A DNA stretch of 64,000 bases from Nitrospira sp. UBA5698. Lineage in GTDB: Bacteria; Nitrospirota; Nitrospiria; Nitrospirales; Nitrospiraceae. Positions 44,358-53,070 of this stretch are shown piece after piece (within the stretch, counting starts at the first letter, position 1; every line of letters starts with the position of its first letter). The stretch spans positions 55,026 through 119,025 of the forward strand of contig DIHK01000062.1 in assembly GCA_002420115.1 (NCBI GenBank), written 5' to 3'. The position numbers and the translations under genes were made by a program. A model generated the notes under the pieces. That model did not search any database and was not told the origin of the DNA. It saw only the letters and a list, made by a program, of their open reading frames with translations.

Positions 44358-45563
44358 CTAGGATCGATAACTTGCATTGATACGCACATAATCGTACGAA
44401 AGATCCGTGGTCCACATATGAGCGTATGCCGTACCCAGGCCAAGATGGACTGCAATGGTAAACTCTTTCCGCTTGAAGACCTGTGCGATCTTGCGCTCGG
44501 CATCGAGCCCCATTCCAATACCCTGATTCACCATCTGGATGTCGTCGAACCGGACGGTCACCCTCGCCGGGTTGATCGCAACGCCTGATCGTCCGATGGC
44601 CGCCATGACCCTTCCCCAATTGGCATCTTCCCCAAAGAGCGCAGTTTTCACCAGATTGGACGTGGCAATGGTGGCTGCAACGCGTTTCGCAGCAGCGATG
44701 GTCTTGGCCCCTTCAACCTGCACCTTGACGATCTTGGTCACACCTTCTCCGTCGCGGCAGATGAGTAAGGCCAAGGTCTGGGCAGCCTCAGTCAGAAGGC
44801 GCTCAAACTCTCGAGAGGTAGGGCTCTGTGGTTCGATCACCCGATTCCTTGCAAGACCGTTCGCCAAACACAACACGGTATCATTCGTGCTGGTGTCTCC
44901 ATCCACAGTGATGCAGTTGAATGACTGGTCGGCCGCAGTCTTCAAGGCCTGTTGCAGAGCAGGGGGGGTGATTGCTGCATCGGTCGTAAAATATGCGAGC
45001 ATCGTGGCCATATCGGGATGAATCATGCCCGATCCCTTGGCCATCCCTCCGATCGTGATCATGCGACCGCCGATTCTTGCTTGCACTGAGACGGTCTTGG
45101 GCCGCAAGTCCGTGGTCATGATTGCCCGAGCAGCTTGAGAGCCACCCGTCACACTGAGACGCGAAAACAATGTTGGAATCGCTGTCGTGATCCGGTCAAT
45201 GGGAAGTGTGCGTCCGATCACGCCTGTCGATCCTACAAAAACGTGATGGATAGGGATTGAGAGCTGTTGAGCCACCGTCCTGGCCATCGTCGTAGCTGAG
45301 ACCAGCCCCTGGGCTCCCGTGCAGGCGTTGGCATTCCCACTATTCACGATGATTGCACGCCCGCAACGATGCCGAAGATGGCGACGATCGAGAAGGACCG
45401 GAGCGGCGGCGACACGATTTTTCGTAAAGACTCCGGCAATCGGTCCGCTCACATCAGAGACACATAGTGCAAGATCGAGGAGTCCGGGTTTCTTAATTCC
45501 ACAATGGATACCGGCTGCCTGAAATCCTTGCGGGGCGGTAATGCCTGTCTGTTTTGCTTTCAT
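44358..45563 (-). CDS. argJ: glutamate N-acetyltransferase / amino-acid acetyltransferase
   Basis: A 401-residue ArgJ that recycles the acetyl group in arginine synthesis. The self-cleavage/nucleophile site is the Thr in HPDMATMLAYFTTDA near residue 185-189, preceded by MAKGSGMI; NSGNANACTG forms the oxyanion region. The chain should split into alpha and beta subunits there. Product ends TTDLSYDYVRINASYRS, the typical C-terminus. It lies 56 nt after argC on the minus strand. Confidence 0.96.
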   Translation of the reverse strand: MKAKQTGITAPQGFQAAGIHCGIKKPGLLDLALCVSDVSGPIAGVFTKNRVAAAPVLLDRRHLRHRCGRAIIVNSGNANACTGAQGLVSATTMARTVAQQLSIPIHHVFVGSTGVIGRTLPIDRITTAIPTLFSRLSVTGGSQAARAIMTTDLRPKTVSVQARIGGRMITIGGMAKGSGMIHPDMATMLAYFTTDAAITPPALQQALKTAADQSFNCITVDGDTSTNDTVLCLANGLARNRVIEPQSPTSREFERLLTEAAQTLALLICRDGEGVTKIVKVQVEGAKTIAAAKRVAATIATSNLVKTALFGEDANWGRVMAAIGRSGVAINPARVTVRFDDIQMVNQGIGMGLDAERKIAQVFKRKEFTIAVHLGLGTAYAHMWTTDLSYDYVRINASYRS

Positions 45564-45619
45564 ACAACGGGGTTCCGTGGGGGTGACCAGTCGGGCTGAG
45601 ATGGCGAAAGAGAATAAGC

Positions 45620-46672
45620 TTATGGGTAGCTACCAGGGGCTGTCAGGCCGGTTTCCTCGGGAAGACCCAACATGAGATTCATGGCTTGAATGGCTTGACC
45701 CGCAGCCCCTTTGACAAGATTGTCGACGGCTGCCACAGTCACGACCCATCCAGCTCGCGGATCCATGTACACGCCGACATCGCAGTAGTTCGTCCCCTTG
45801 ATGTAGCGGGGATTCGGCACGATCTCATCGCATAGCCGAACAAAGCGTTCGCTCTTATAAAACTCTCGGTACAAGCCTCGCAAGTCCGCCAGGGGCATCG
45901 GGTGAGTCAGCCGACAATAGGCTGTACTCAAAATCCCCCGATTCATTGGGACAAGGTGTGGCGTGAATGTCACGGTCACCGGACCGACTTGGTCCCGTAA
46001 ACCAGAAAGCTCCTGCTCGATCTCCGGCGTATGACGATGTTGTCCGATCTTGTAGGGCTCCAGAGATTCATGTGCTTCAGGAAAATGATAGGGGAGGGCC
46101 GGACTTCGTCCCGCTCCCGACACTCCGGATTTGGCGTCAATGACGATCGTCTCCGGCTGCACGAGCCCCTTGGCAAAGAGCGGCGCCAATTGAAGAATGG
46201 CAGCCGTGGGATAGCAACCGGGAGACGCGACAAGTTTCGCCTGTGCAATGGCGCGCCGGTGGAGTTCCGGTAGACCATAGACCGCGTCCTTGAGGAGCTG
46301 TGGATGGATATGCGTGGTCTGATACCATCGCTCATACGTACCCACATCCTTCAACCGATAGTCCGCACTAAGATCCACAACAAACTTACCGGCCTTGATG
46401 CAAGTGGCAACCGGGTCCTGGGACTTGGTATGCGGAAGAGCAAGAAAAACCGCATCAGCCCGGTCTGCCAAAGTTTCAGGGGCCAGCGCCTCAAAGCGGT
46501 GATCCACGATTCCCTTGAGACTGGGGAATACGGACGCTACCGCTTGCCCTGAAGACTTCTCAGAGGTCACTGCGGTGATCGTGAAATAAGGATGGGCCGA
46601 AGCCAGACGTACCAATTCCGCACCGGCGTATCCACTTGCTCCCGCAATGGCAACTCGAAACTTCTTTTCCAT
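45620..46672 (-). CDS. argC: N-acetyl-gamma-glutamyl-phosphate reductase
   Basis: A 350-residue NADPH-dependent reductase of arginine synthesis. ATG 46672 with GGAG upstream gives the family length; the frame remains open 20 codons further towards the terminator. Rossmann motif VAIAGASGYAGAELVRL, catalytic Cys in ASPGCYPTAAILQL near residue 147, and the HRHTPEIEQEL motif with the catalytic His. Forms an operon with argJ; a bidirectional hairpin separates it from rpsI. Confidence 0.96.
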   Translation of the reverse strand: MEKKFRVAIAGASGYAGAELVRLASAHPYFTITAVTSEKSSGQAVASVFPSLKGIVDHRFEALAPETLADRADAVFLALPHTKSQDPVATCIKAGKFVVDLSADYRLKDVGTYERWYQTTHIHPQLLKDAVYGLPELHRRAIAQAKLVASPGCYPTAAILQLAPLFAKGLVQPETIVIDAKSGVSGAGRSPALPYHFPEAHESLEPYKIGQHRHTPEIEQELSGLRDQVGPVTVTFTPHLVPMNRGILSTAYCRLTHPMPLADLRGLYREFYKSERFVRLCDEIVPNPRYIKGTNYCDVGVYMDPRAGWVVTVAAVDNLVKGAAGQAIQAMNLMLGLPEETGLTAPGSYP

Positions 46673-46732
46673 CAATGAACTCCGAAGCTCAACAACAACA
46701 TCCTGCTGGCGGAGAGTCCAGATCGACCCCAT

Positions 46733-46765
46733 AAAAAAGGGAAGGCACGAGGCCTTCCCTTTTTT
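46733..46765. terminator. bidirectional rho-independent terminator
   Basis: Stem GGGAAGGC (46739-46746) and GCCTTCCC (46752-46759) with a 5-nt loop, flanked by six A on the left and six T on the right. On the minus strand it ends the rplM-rpsI transcript 20 nt after the rpsI stop. Confidence 0.92.
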
Positions 46766-46784
46766 GTATCGGTGCCTCCTGCGT

Positions 46785-47177
46785 CTAGCGCTTGGAGTAC
46801 TGGAATCGCTTGCGTGCGCCCTTTTGTCCGTACTTTTTTCGTTCCTTCACTCGTGAGTCACGGGTGAGCAGTCCTTCCTTTTTCAAAGGACCGCGAGTCG
46901 ACGGTGTCATGGCTACGAGCGCCCGTGCGATCGCATGGCGCAACGCACCCGCTTGTCCCGTCGGGCCACCGCCGTAGACGGTTGCGCTGATCGAGTACTT
47001 GCCCATCAGGCCTGCCATTTCGAGCGGGAGCTGAATGATCTGACGAAGAGTCAACCGAGGAAACGCCTGCTCCAACGGCTTCTCATTTACGGTAATGTCG
47101 CCTGCGGTCCCTGTGACCCAGGCTCGCGCCACCGCACACTTCCTCCGTCCCGTTGCATACTGTGTCACTACTGCCAT
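46785..47177 (-). CDS. rpsI: 30S ribosomal protein S9
   Basis: A 130-residue S9 with the canonical start TQYATGRRKCAVARAWV, the block GGGPTGQAGALRHAIARAL and the C-terminal basic tail ending KRFQYSKR, which reaches the P-site tRNA. It follows rplM by 36 nt, the normal L13-S9 pair. Confidence 0.98.
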   Translation of the reverse strand: MAVVTQYATGRRKCAVARAWVTGTAGDITVNEKPLEQAFPRLTLRQIIQLPLEMAGLMGKYSISATVYGGGPTGQAGALRHAIARALVAMTPSTRGPLKKEGLLTRDSRVKERKKYGQKGARKRFQYSKR

Positions 47178-47213
47178 GCGCCTGCTCTCCTTCTCGTTGG
47201 GGTCATGAACTCG

Positions 47214-47645
47214 TTAAAGTGAAATCGGTTGCGGTTGTTGCGCCTGATGAGGATGATTCGGCCCCACATAGACACGAAGTTTCTTGGCCATACCATTTCC
47301 GAGTGGTGTCTTCGGAAGCATCCCTTCAATCGCCGTAATTAAGAGCTGCGTCGGATCCTTTTGGAAGACATGTTTAGCCGAAGCGGTTTTCAAGCCACCG
47401 GGATATCCGGTGTGACGATGATACAGCTTCTTGTCCAATTTTCCGCCGGTCAATTGAATCTTTTCCGCATTCACAATGACCACGTGGTCGCCGATATCGA
47501 CGTTTGGGGTGAATGTCGGACGATGCTTCCCTCGTAACACACCCGCGACTCTGGCAGCCAAGCGCCCCAGGGTCTTACCCTCGGCATCCACAAGATGCCA
47601 GGTTTCTTTCACATGAATCGGATTCTCAAAGTACGTCGTCATCAT
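47214..47645 (-). CDS. rplM: 50S ribosomal protein L13
   Basis: A 143-residue L13: WHLVDAEGKTLGRLAARVAG, HVVIVNAEKIQLTGGKLDKK, YHRHTGYPGGLK and MLPKTPLGNGMAKKLRVY are family signatures. Start at ATG 47645 or the adjacent ATG 47642. First gene of the rplM-rpsI transcript. Confidence 0.98.
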   Translation of the reverse strand: MMTTYFENPIHVKETWHLVDAEGKTLGRLAARVAGVLRGKHRPTFTPNVDIGDHVVIVNAEKIQLTGGKLDKKLYHRHTGYPGGLKTASAKHVFQKDPTQLLITAIEGMLPKTPLGNGMAKKLRVYVGPNHPHQAQQPQPISL

Positions 47646-47687
47646 CTTCTTTCTCCACTGCGGCTGTTCCAGCCGACGTTAAAGGAC

Positions 47688-48176
47688 TTAGACTTCCTGT
47701 GCACCGATATTCTTCGTTTCCAACTTCGATAGCCATGCATCCAGTTGTTGCCCGCTTCGCCGCTGCCAGACATCTTGCGTGACATAGATGGGAGCCTGGC
47801 ATCGAAGGGCCAAGGAAATCGCATCGCTGGGACGTGCATCAAGGGTACGGGTCACTCCTTTGTTTTCAAGGAAGACCGTCGCATAGTACGTACTGCTTTT
47901 CACGTCGGTCAGGACCACACGCTCGGTGGTAATCCCAAGATGCTCGCCGCAACTCTTGATGAGATCATGGCTCATGGGTCGTGCAGTGAGCGACGTATCC
48001 AAAGCCCGCTTGATCGCTTCCCCTTCGGACGCTCCGACCCACACCATGAAGTGTTCGAGGTCACCGTCTTTTCGAGCCAGCACCACGATCCTCGTATCCG
48101 TGGCCGGGTCCTCGACGACACGATCAACCAGAAGCTGGATCAAGGGTCCGGAACCTTGGAGTGAGCCACCGTCCAT
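47688..48176 (-). CDS. bifunctional nuclease-family protein (DUF151), copy B
   Basis: A 162-residue BFN/DUF151 protein. ATG 48176 has AGGTC upstream; an in-frame start at 48212 would overlap the neighbour. Core features: VLARKDGDLEHFMVWVGASEGEAI, ARPMSHDLIKSCGE, and TLDARPSDAISLALRCQAPIYV, the last being the family signature. Plant and bacterial members have been reported to cleave RNA and DNA. It is a diverged neighbour of the second copy 16 nt upstream, so a tandem duplication. Confidence 0.88.
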   Translation of the reverse strand: MDGGSLQGSGPLIQLLVDRVVEDPATDTRIVVLARKDGDLEHFMVWVGASEGEAIKRALDTSLTARPMSHDLIKSCGEHLGITTERVVLTDVKSSTYYATVFLENKGVTRTLDARPSDAISLALRCQAPIYVTQDVWQRRSGQQLDAWLSKLETKNIGAQEV

Positions 48177-48192
48177 GTCAGATCGACCTCGC

Positions 48193-48648
48193 TTAGGAAT
48201 CGAGCTTACCAAAGTCTTCAGGCTTCAGATTTTCCAACCACTGCCCCAGCTCTTCGGAACTTTGCTTGCGAATCACCGACTCACTGGCAAAAATCGGGGC
48301 TTGGGTACGTAACGCCAGCGCAATGGCATCACTCGGACGCGAATCCACGGCATACTCAGAGTCACCGTACATCAGATGAATCTTGGCAAAGTAGGTATTC
48401 TCGCTCAGATCGGTGATGACCACGCTGATCACTTTGGCATCAAACGCATCCAAATAGGATTTCATGAAGTCATGTGTCATGGGGCGAGGTGGAGCCACTT
48501 TTTCAAGCGCCAGACTGATCGAACTGGCTTCCGCTTTGCCGACCCAAATAGGGAGCATCTCAACCTGATCATCGTCTCGCAGAATGACGATATACGCGTT
48601 GTTGTAGGGGTCGAACATCAACCCCTTGACCTGCATCTGCGTAATCAT
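48193..48648 (-). CDS. bifunctional nuclease-family protein (DUF151), copy A
   Basis: A 151-residue BFN/DUF151 protein with MQVKGLMFDPYNNAYIVILRD, LPIWVGKAEASSISLAL, PPRPMTHDFMKSYLDAF and AVDSRPSDAIALALRTQAPIF. It matches the usual length of the family better than copy B, so it is probably the ancestral copy. Upstream of the ribosomal-protein pair and same strand. Confidence 0.9.
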   Translation of the reverse strand: MITQMQVKGLMFDPYNNAYIVILRDDDQVEMLPIWVGKAEASSISLALEKVAPPRPMTHDFMKSYLDAFDAKVISVVITDLSENTYFAKIHLMYGDSEYAVDSRPSDAIALALRTQAPIFASESVIRKQSSEELGQWLENLKPEDFGKLDS

Positions 48649-48792
48649 CTGTATCCCTAATCGTTCTCACGGGCACAAAGCACATATCGGTGCACCGTAT
48701 CACTTTCGGATTGGCCATGTCAACGAAGTCAGCGACAACGCAGGAGAAAAGTTAAGTCTGGTTCCTACAACACTCAAGATAGAATGCAACGG

Positions 48793-49083
48793 TCAACCAC
48801 TCGTTGGCCGGTAGTTCTCCGCAACTTTTGATGAATCAACCGCCTCGCCGAGCTTGAGGAACGCTTTCATCTGTTTGCGTACCAGCTCACGCCCGCTCTC
48901 ATCACCTAGATTCACCTGATATTCGTTGATCACCATCACGCGCATGCCTTCCCACTTTTTCCAACAGTCTGCGCAGACCTTGCTTTTCACTTCCGCCTCA
49001 AGCTTGCCAAGAAACAAGGGGGCGGTGATCGCTTCACCGGTTTGCCCGCATGTGACACATGCAACCTCTGCCATATCAGTCAT
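48793..49083 (-). CDS. YggX-like Fe(II)-trafficking protein with CxxC pairs
   Basis: A 96-residue protein. Its C-terminal half, WKKWEGMRVMVINEYQVNL followed by DESGRELVRKQMKAFL, matches the core of YggX (W-x-x-W/MLINE-x-x-LN...), a small protein protecting Fe-S enzymes from oxidation. The N-terminal half has CVTC and CADC pairs where YggX has a single Cys, so it could bind zinc or iron more firmly. It lies 217 nt downstream of the guanidinase gene; whether it is in that transcript is unknown. Confidence 0.75.
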   Translation of the reverse strand: MTDMAEVACVTCGQTGEAITAPLFLGKLEAEVKSKVCADCWKKWEGMRVMVINEYQVNLGDESGRELVRKQMKAFLKLGEAVDSSKVAENYRPTSG

Positions 49084-49300
49084 GCTCCTTTGTTAACGTC
49101 CTGTCGGATGAAAAGGTTGATAAATCCAACTATATATCAGACGTCATTCTAGCAGAGATGGCCTCGTGAAAAATAGTTTGAGTTTCTCCGGACCTGAGCG
49201 CTGAGGTGGAGTTCCACGCCTCGACAGTGGTGTTCTGCGTGGATGAGTGACTCGGTGCTCGCGCCTATCGGTATCTTGGTTTTCCTGAAATCGATGCCGC

Positions 49301-50449
49301 TTAACGTTTTCTCCGGTTGGCCAGATGTCCTGATCGCACCTGGCAGGCCAGCACATCGCAGATCACTCGGGTGGCCATCAGGCTTGTGATCTCCGCTGCA
49401 TCGTAGGGTGGCGAACATTCCACGATTTCCATTCCGGCCAGCGGCTTCGTGTCTGCGATGATCTGGAGGAACTTCAGAACTTCACGGGGGAGGAATCCTC
49501 CAGGCTCAGGCCAGCCGGTTCCAGGCACGAAGGCGGCATCTAAACAATCGACATCGAAGCTCAACCACACGGCATCGACCCCGTTAAACGCCACTTCGAT
49601 GGCCTGTTTCGCGGCATTCTCGATGCCCATTTCCACACAGTCAGTCACGGTCATAATACTTGTTTGGCGTTCACGGCCGGACTTCACGCCGGGTCTGGGC
49701 GCTTGCCAGCCGCCGATGCCGATCTGGACGAGGTTCTTCGCGGGGACGTTAGGGATATTCGTCGCATGAAACCAGGGTGTGGTGTGCATACGTTCGTCGA
49801 GATCAGTCTCCTGCGTGTCGACATGACGGTCGAAGTGCAGGATGCCGAGTTTCTTGCCGTTCATATTCTGAGCCACCCCTCGCACAGTCGCAAATCCAAG
49901 AGAATGGTCTCCACCCAAGACGACTGGGAAGGCCCCGCTGGCATAAACATGGCCCACGCCCTTGCTGACTTGATCAAAGGTCTTTTCGATGTTGCCGGGA
50001 ATGGTAAAGACGTCGCCGAGATCGCACATAGAGATCGATTCTCGAAGATCCACACCCAGTTCAAAGCTATAGGTGCCGTACAACGCGGAAATCTTACGAA
50101 TGCCTTGAGGGCCGAATCGAGTGCCTGCCCGATAGGTGGTTCCGCCATCGAACGGTGCCCCGATGATGGCGACATCGTAGTCCCCGCACTTGCGGACATC
50201 TTCGACATAGGGCGCTTTGGTGAAGGTGTTGATGCCGGCGAAGTGCGGCAGTTCTCCACGGCTGAATGTAGGAATGCGACGATCTTTAATGGACTCAGCG
50301 CCGGGCAAGCCCAGCTCTAGTCCCCGGGCGACTTCCTCTTCATATTTCGTAGTCGGCAGCAGCGCCTCCGCTTCGACTGCGAACTTCGCCTCCGGCCCGT
50401 AGTTATCATGTAGGGGAACCTTGCCTTGGTATGTTCGCTTCTTTGCCAT
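49301..50449 (-). CDS. guanidinase (arginase/agmatinase superfamily)
   Basis: A 382-residue ureohydrolase. Metal ligands are visible in GGDHSLG, HFDRHVDTQ and SFDVDCLDAAF. The Arg inside HFDRHVD and the GTGWPEPGG and DERMHTTPWFHATN stretches set it apart from agmatinases and match the guanidinase group I know from Synechocystis GdmH, with a homologue reported in Nitrospira inopinata. The reaction is guanidine + water to urea and ammonia. Sitting 90 nt behind a permease under a guanidine riboswitch supports this strongly. GdmH-type enzymes need nickel and maturation factors; none is in the window. Confidence 0.88.
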   Translation of the reverse strand: MAKKRTYQGKVPLHDNYGPEAKFAVEAEALLPTTKYEEEVARGLELGLPGAESIKDRRIPTFSRGELPHFAGINTFTKAPYVEDVRKCGDYDVAIIGAPFDGGTTYRAGTRFGPQGIRKISALYGTYSFELGVDLRESISMCDLGDVFTIPGNIEKTFDQVSKGVGHVYASGAFPVVLGGDHSLGFATVRGVAQNMNGKKLGILHFDRHVDTQETDLDERMHTTPWFHATNIPNVPAKNLVQIGIGGWQAPRPGVKSGRERQTSIMTVTDCVEMGIENAAKQAIEVAFNGVDAVWLSFDVDCLDAAFVPGTGWPEPGGFLPREVLKFLQIIADTKPLAGMEIVECSPPYDAAEITSLMATRVICDVLACQVRSGHLANRRKR

Positions 50450-50539
50450 GAGTGCTCCTTTTCTACCGGATAAGTGAATCGGACTCTCTGTGAAACACCT
50501 TCTACTGCACAGCTGGATACACAGTGCCTTCCGTGTTGC

Positions 50540-52003
50540 TTACAGTGGTTCGGCTTTCCCCGGATGAACTGAGCTCGGGTTTCTGCCGACAAGGATATAC
50601 AGCGTCGTCACCGTGAGGATACTGCCCAGTACGAGCGGGACGGCCCAGAGTTGCCACCAGGGAGCATTGGGTGAAGTGGCATAGGGGCGTGGCCACGCGA
50701 TGTTGATAAATTCAAACAACGACCAGAGAAACGCTGCAATATTGATCAGCAAGCCCCACGAGCCCAATTTCAGTTGACCTAACGAGGGGTCCCATCGACC
50801 TGTGAGCCTGGTGTAGAGCCCAACACCCGTGGTCATTGCAAACATGGCATACAACCCACCCGTGCCGAATGCCAGGACCGTAGCGACGGCTTCATCGTTG
50901 AGACCAAAGAGCAAGCCGAGCGTCGCGAGCAGCACCGTACAGAGCACGGCGTTGCGCGGAGCGCCGGCAGCGGTCACCCGACTGAGGACGGTCGGCATAC
51001 TCCCTTCGCGAGCCATGGAGAACACAATCCGGGAGGTGTACTGCACCATCGAAGACCCACAAGCCAGGAATGCGATCATGACGATCGCCAGAAAAGGACT
51101 CTCTGCCCAGTCCCCAAAGTTGGCCACGATCACCGGAGTGACAGGATCAGATACAGCACTCGTCTGCTGTAACGTCTCGCGGTTAAAGCTGAGGGTCAGG
51201 GCGGCAGAGTTGAAGAGCACCACGCTCCCCACCATACACAGCGAGAAAAAGATCGCGCGAGGCACCATCCGTTTCGGTTCATGCGTTTCTTCGGCAATGG
51301 TCGAGCAGGCATCGAAGCCGATAAACGCCCACCCTGAAATGGCAAGCGCCGCCAGAAACGCAGCGGTCTGGCTGGGAGCGGTTCCTGTCCCCAGATGGGC
51401 AAACAGTTCGGAGAAACCATGCTGCCGGAAAAAGAAAAACAGCAACAGGGCAACGCCGAACGAACCGATGATTTCCGCATAGACTCCGAGCGAGATGAGA
51501 ACCTTGAAGACCGAGATATGGACAAGATTCAGCACGGTGCAGACAAGCAGAAACACCGCGCCCCAGATGACCAGAGTCATGCCTGTTCCACTTGAAGATC
51601 TGAAAAAAATCGCCAACCAGACCCCGCCGGTATAGGCGGTCGTCGTGAGCATGGCGATCGTAGAACTGACGTAGATAGCTCCGGCATAGGTGCCGGTGGT
51701 GGTACCTCCGAGCTGCCGCGCCCATTTGTACGCGCCTCCCGCGATCGGGATCTGCGAGGACAACTCCGCATACACGGTGGCGACCAACAACTGCATGATC
51801 AGGCAGAGCGCCAGTGCCGGAAACCACCCGCCACCCGTAACGACCGTTTGTACCCCGATAATCGCGTAGAGTCCTGCCACCGGCGACACGGTGGCGAAAC
51901 CGATGGTTAGACTGTTCCAGAGCGTCAAACTGCGACACAGGGTTTCGGACGTATCGGTCGCCGTTGCCAAACGATCTCGATCCGGAATATTGTGACTTAC
52001 CAT
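50540..52003 (-). CDS. APC-superfamily permease, probable guanidine transporter
   Basis: A 487-residue membrane protein with twelve helices. TLWNSLTIGFATVSPVAGLYA at the start and YAELSSQIPIAGGAYKWARQLGG near residue 85 are typical of amino-acid/polyamine/organocation transporters; GWAFIGFDACSTIAEETHEP near residue 240 is the helix-6 signature. ATG 52003 has GGAGCGG upstream; TTG 52108 is in frame but lies in the leader. The substrate is inferred from the riboswitch upstream and the guanidinase downstream, not from sequence. Its start codon overlaps the stop of the leader ORF. Confidence 0.88.
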   Translation of the reverse strand: MVSHNIPDRDRLATATDTSETLCRSLTLWNSLTIGFATVSPVAGLYAIIGVQTVVTGGGWFPALALCLIMQLLVATVYAELSSQIPIAGGAYKWARQLGGTTTGTYAGAIYVSSTIAMLTTTAYTGGVWLAIFFRSSSGTGMTLVIWGAVFLLVCTVLNLVHISVFKVLISLGVYAEIIGSFGVALLLFFFFRQHGFSELFAHLGTGTAPSQTAAFLAALAISGWAFIGFDACSTIAEETHEPKRMVPRAIFFSLCMVGSVVLFNSAALTLSFNRETLQQTSAVSDPVTPVIVANFGDWAESPFLAIVMIAFLACGSSMVQYTSRIVFSMAREGSMPTVLSRVTAAGAPRNAVLCTVLLATLGLLFGLNDEAVATVLAFGTGGLYAMFAMTTGVGLYTRLTGRWDPSLGQLKLGSWGLLINIAAFLWSLFEFINIAWPRPYATSPNAPWWQLWAVPLVLGSILTVTTLYILVGRNPSSVHPGKAEPL

Positions 52004-52074
52004 GACAGACCGCTCCAGTTCGGCAGCAGGTCTGACCGATGCATTAAGCAATAAACGCTGGGGTGGAGGTGCAT
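51997..52074 (-). CDS. 25-codon leader ORF coupled to the permease
   Basis: Downstream of the riboswitch, AGGAGA with good spacing precedes an ATG at 52074 that opens a 25-codon frame (MHLHPSVYCL... to ...SGLSW). Its stop overlaps the permease start (ATGGTAA), so ribosomes finishing it could restart on the permease. The best Shine-Dalgarno sequence of the leader serves this ORF, not the permease. It may be a coupling device under riboswitch control. Confidence 0.5.
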   Translation of the reverse strand: MHLHPSVYCLMHRSDLLPNWSGLSW

Positions 52075-52131
52075 AACGAAGTCTCCTGGTGAAGGGCTTA
52101 CTTCCCAAAAGGCCATGTACCTGCGTACATG

Positions 52132-52235
52132 ATCTCCCGGGCTTTTATCCCTCCGTGGAGCCTCGTTAGGGAGGCCGAAAACTCTTGGACCAGTCGCTCC
52201 ATCCGATAAGGAAGGAAGCCGGAACCCTAGTTTTC
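52132..52235 (-). promoter_or_regulatory. guanidine-I (ykkC) riboswitch
   Basis: On the minus strand, starting near 52233, the RNA contains CTAGGGTTCCGGC, then ACTGGTCCAAGAG, and closes with CACGGAGGGATAAAAGCCCG and GGAGA. These are the conserved blocks of the ykkC/guanidine-I aptamer in correct order and spacing. This class turns on genes when guanidine binds. A 7-bp hairpin (CATGTAC, loop GCAG, GTACATG; 52114-52131) follows directly, then the leader ORF and the permease and guanidinase genes. No clear T-rich terminator follows, so control may act on translation. Confidence 0.93.
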
Positions 52236-52481
52236 CTTTTGGAACGGTTTTCTAGGAGCCTATTCATTTGTCTGATTAAAGTCAAGGCCATAACCCTCGG
52301 CTGTCCATCCAGTTTACGCAATGTCAGTCGTAATGGGGGAAGACCGTGGGAGTGTGTTCGTGCCAGATGAAGAGTGAGGAAAGAAAATGTGGAAGCAGCT
52401 ACCTCTTTTATGATTGTGCGAGAGATGTTAGGTGATGTGTATAAGTCGAAGGATGAACGGAGAGAAGTGAGTAAACCTCAT

Positions 52482-53070
52482 TCAGTATTGGAAGTCACCC
52501 CATAATTTATACATCACGTCGGTACGCAAGACATATTTCTCTCCACTCCGCACCATAGCCCCTTCGTGCCAAATAGAATGGAGGAAGACCAACGCTGCTC
52601 CTGTCGTCGGTTTCACCGTCAGATAGGGACATCGTCGAGCAACCTGGTCCAGGTCTGTAAAGAATTGGGTTTCTCCACCAACCATAGCCTCGTTCAGTAT
52701 AGATCAGGAACGTTACCTCGCTCTTTTCGTAGGTCTCTAGAGTCATATAGGATCCGTCCCGATGGGGCTGGAAGGTTTGCCCAGGAGGATAACGGTAAAA
52801 ACGCCAACGTTCGTTGAACCGGATGAGGTGGCGATGTTCGACGACCGATGGGAGCCACGGAGCAGCCCGGTGAAACAAGGTATCGGACAACGCGGTGTCG
52901 TCAACCAGGACGCGCTCATTGTTTCTGATTCCCTCAGCAACTACGCCACCCACAGTTCCTATCTCGTAGGTCAGCCCTTCGCTCCGACGAATCAATGTCG
53001 CACACTTGTCCTGCGACAGAAAGTCATGCAGAAGAAATATTCGTCCCGGATCGAACTCTTCCTTAGTCAT
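52482..53070 (-). pseudogene. 2OG-Fe(II) oxygenase (prolyl 4-hydroxylase-like), frameshifted
   Basis: The 5' part from ATG 53070 reads FLLHDFLSQDKCATLI, then YPPGQTFQPHRDGSY with the H-x-D iron ligands, to SEVTFLIY. The family then expects L-N-E-x-x-x-GGETxF; that is found in another frame (LNEAMVGGETQFF, from about 52697) with the distal iron His in LVFLHSIWHEG and the 2OG-binding basic residue in SGEKYVLRTDVMY. One extra base near 52698 explains the break. Either a recent pseudogene or a sequencing error. Corrected length about 196 residues. Confidence 0.85.
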
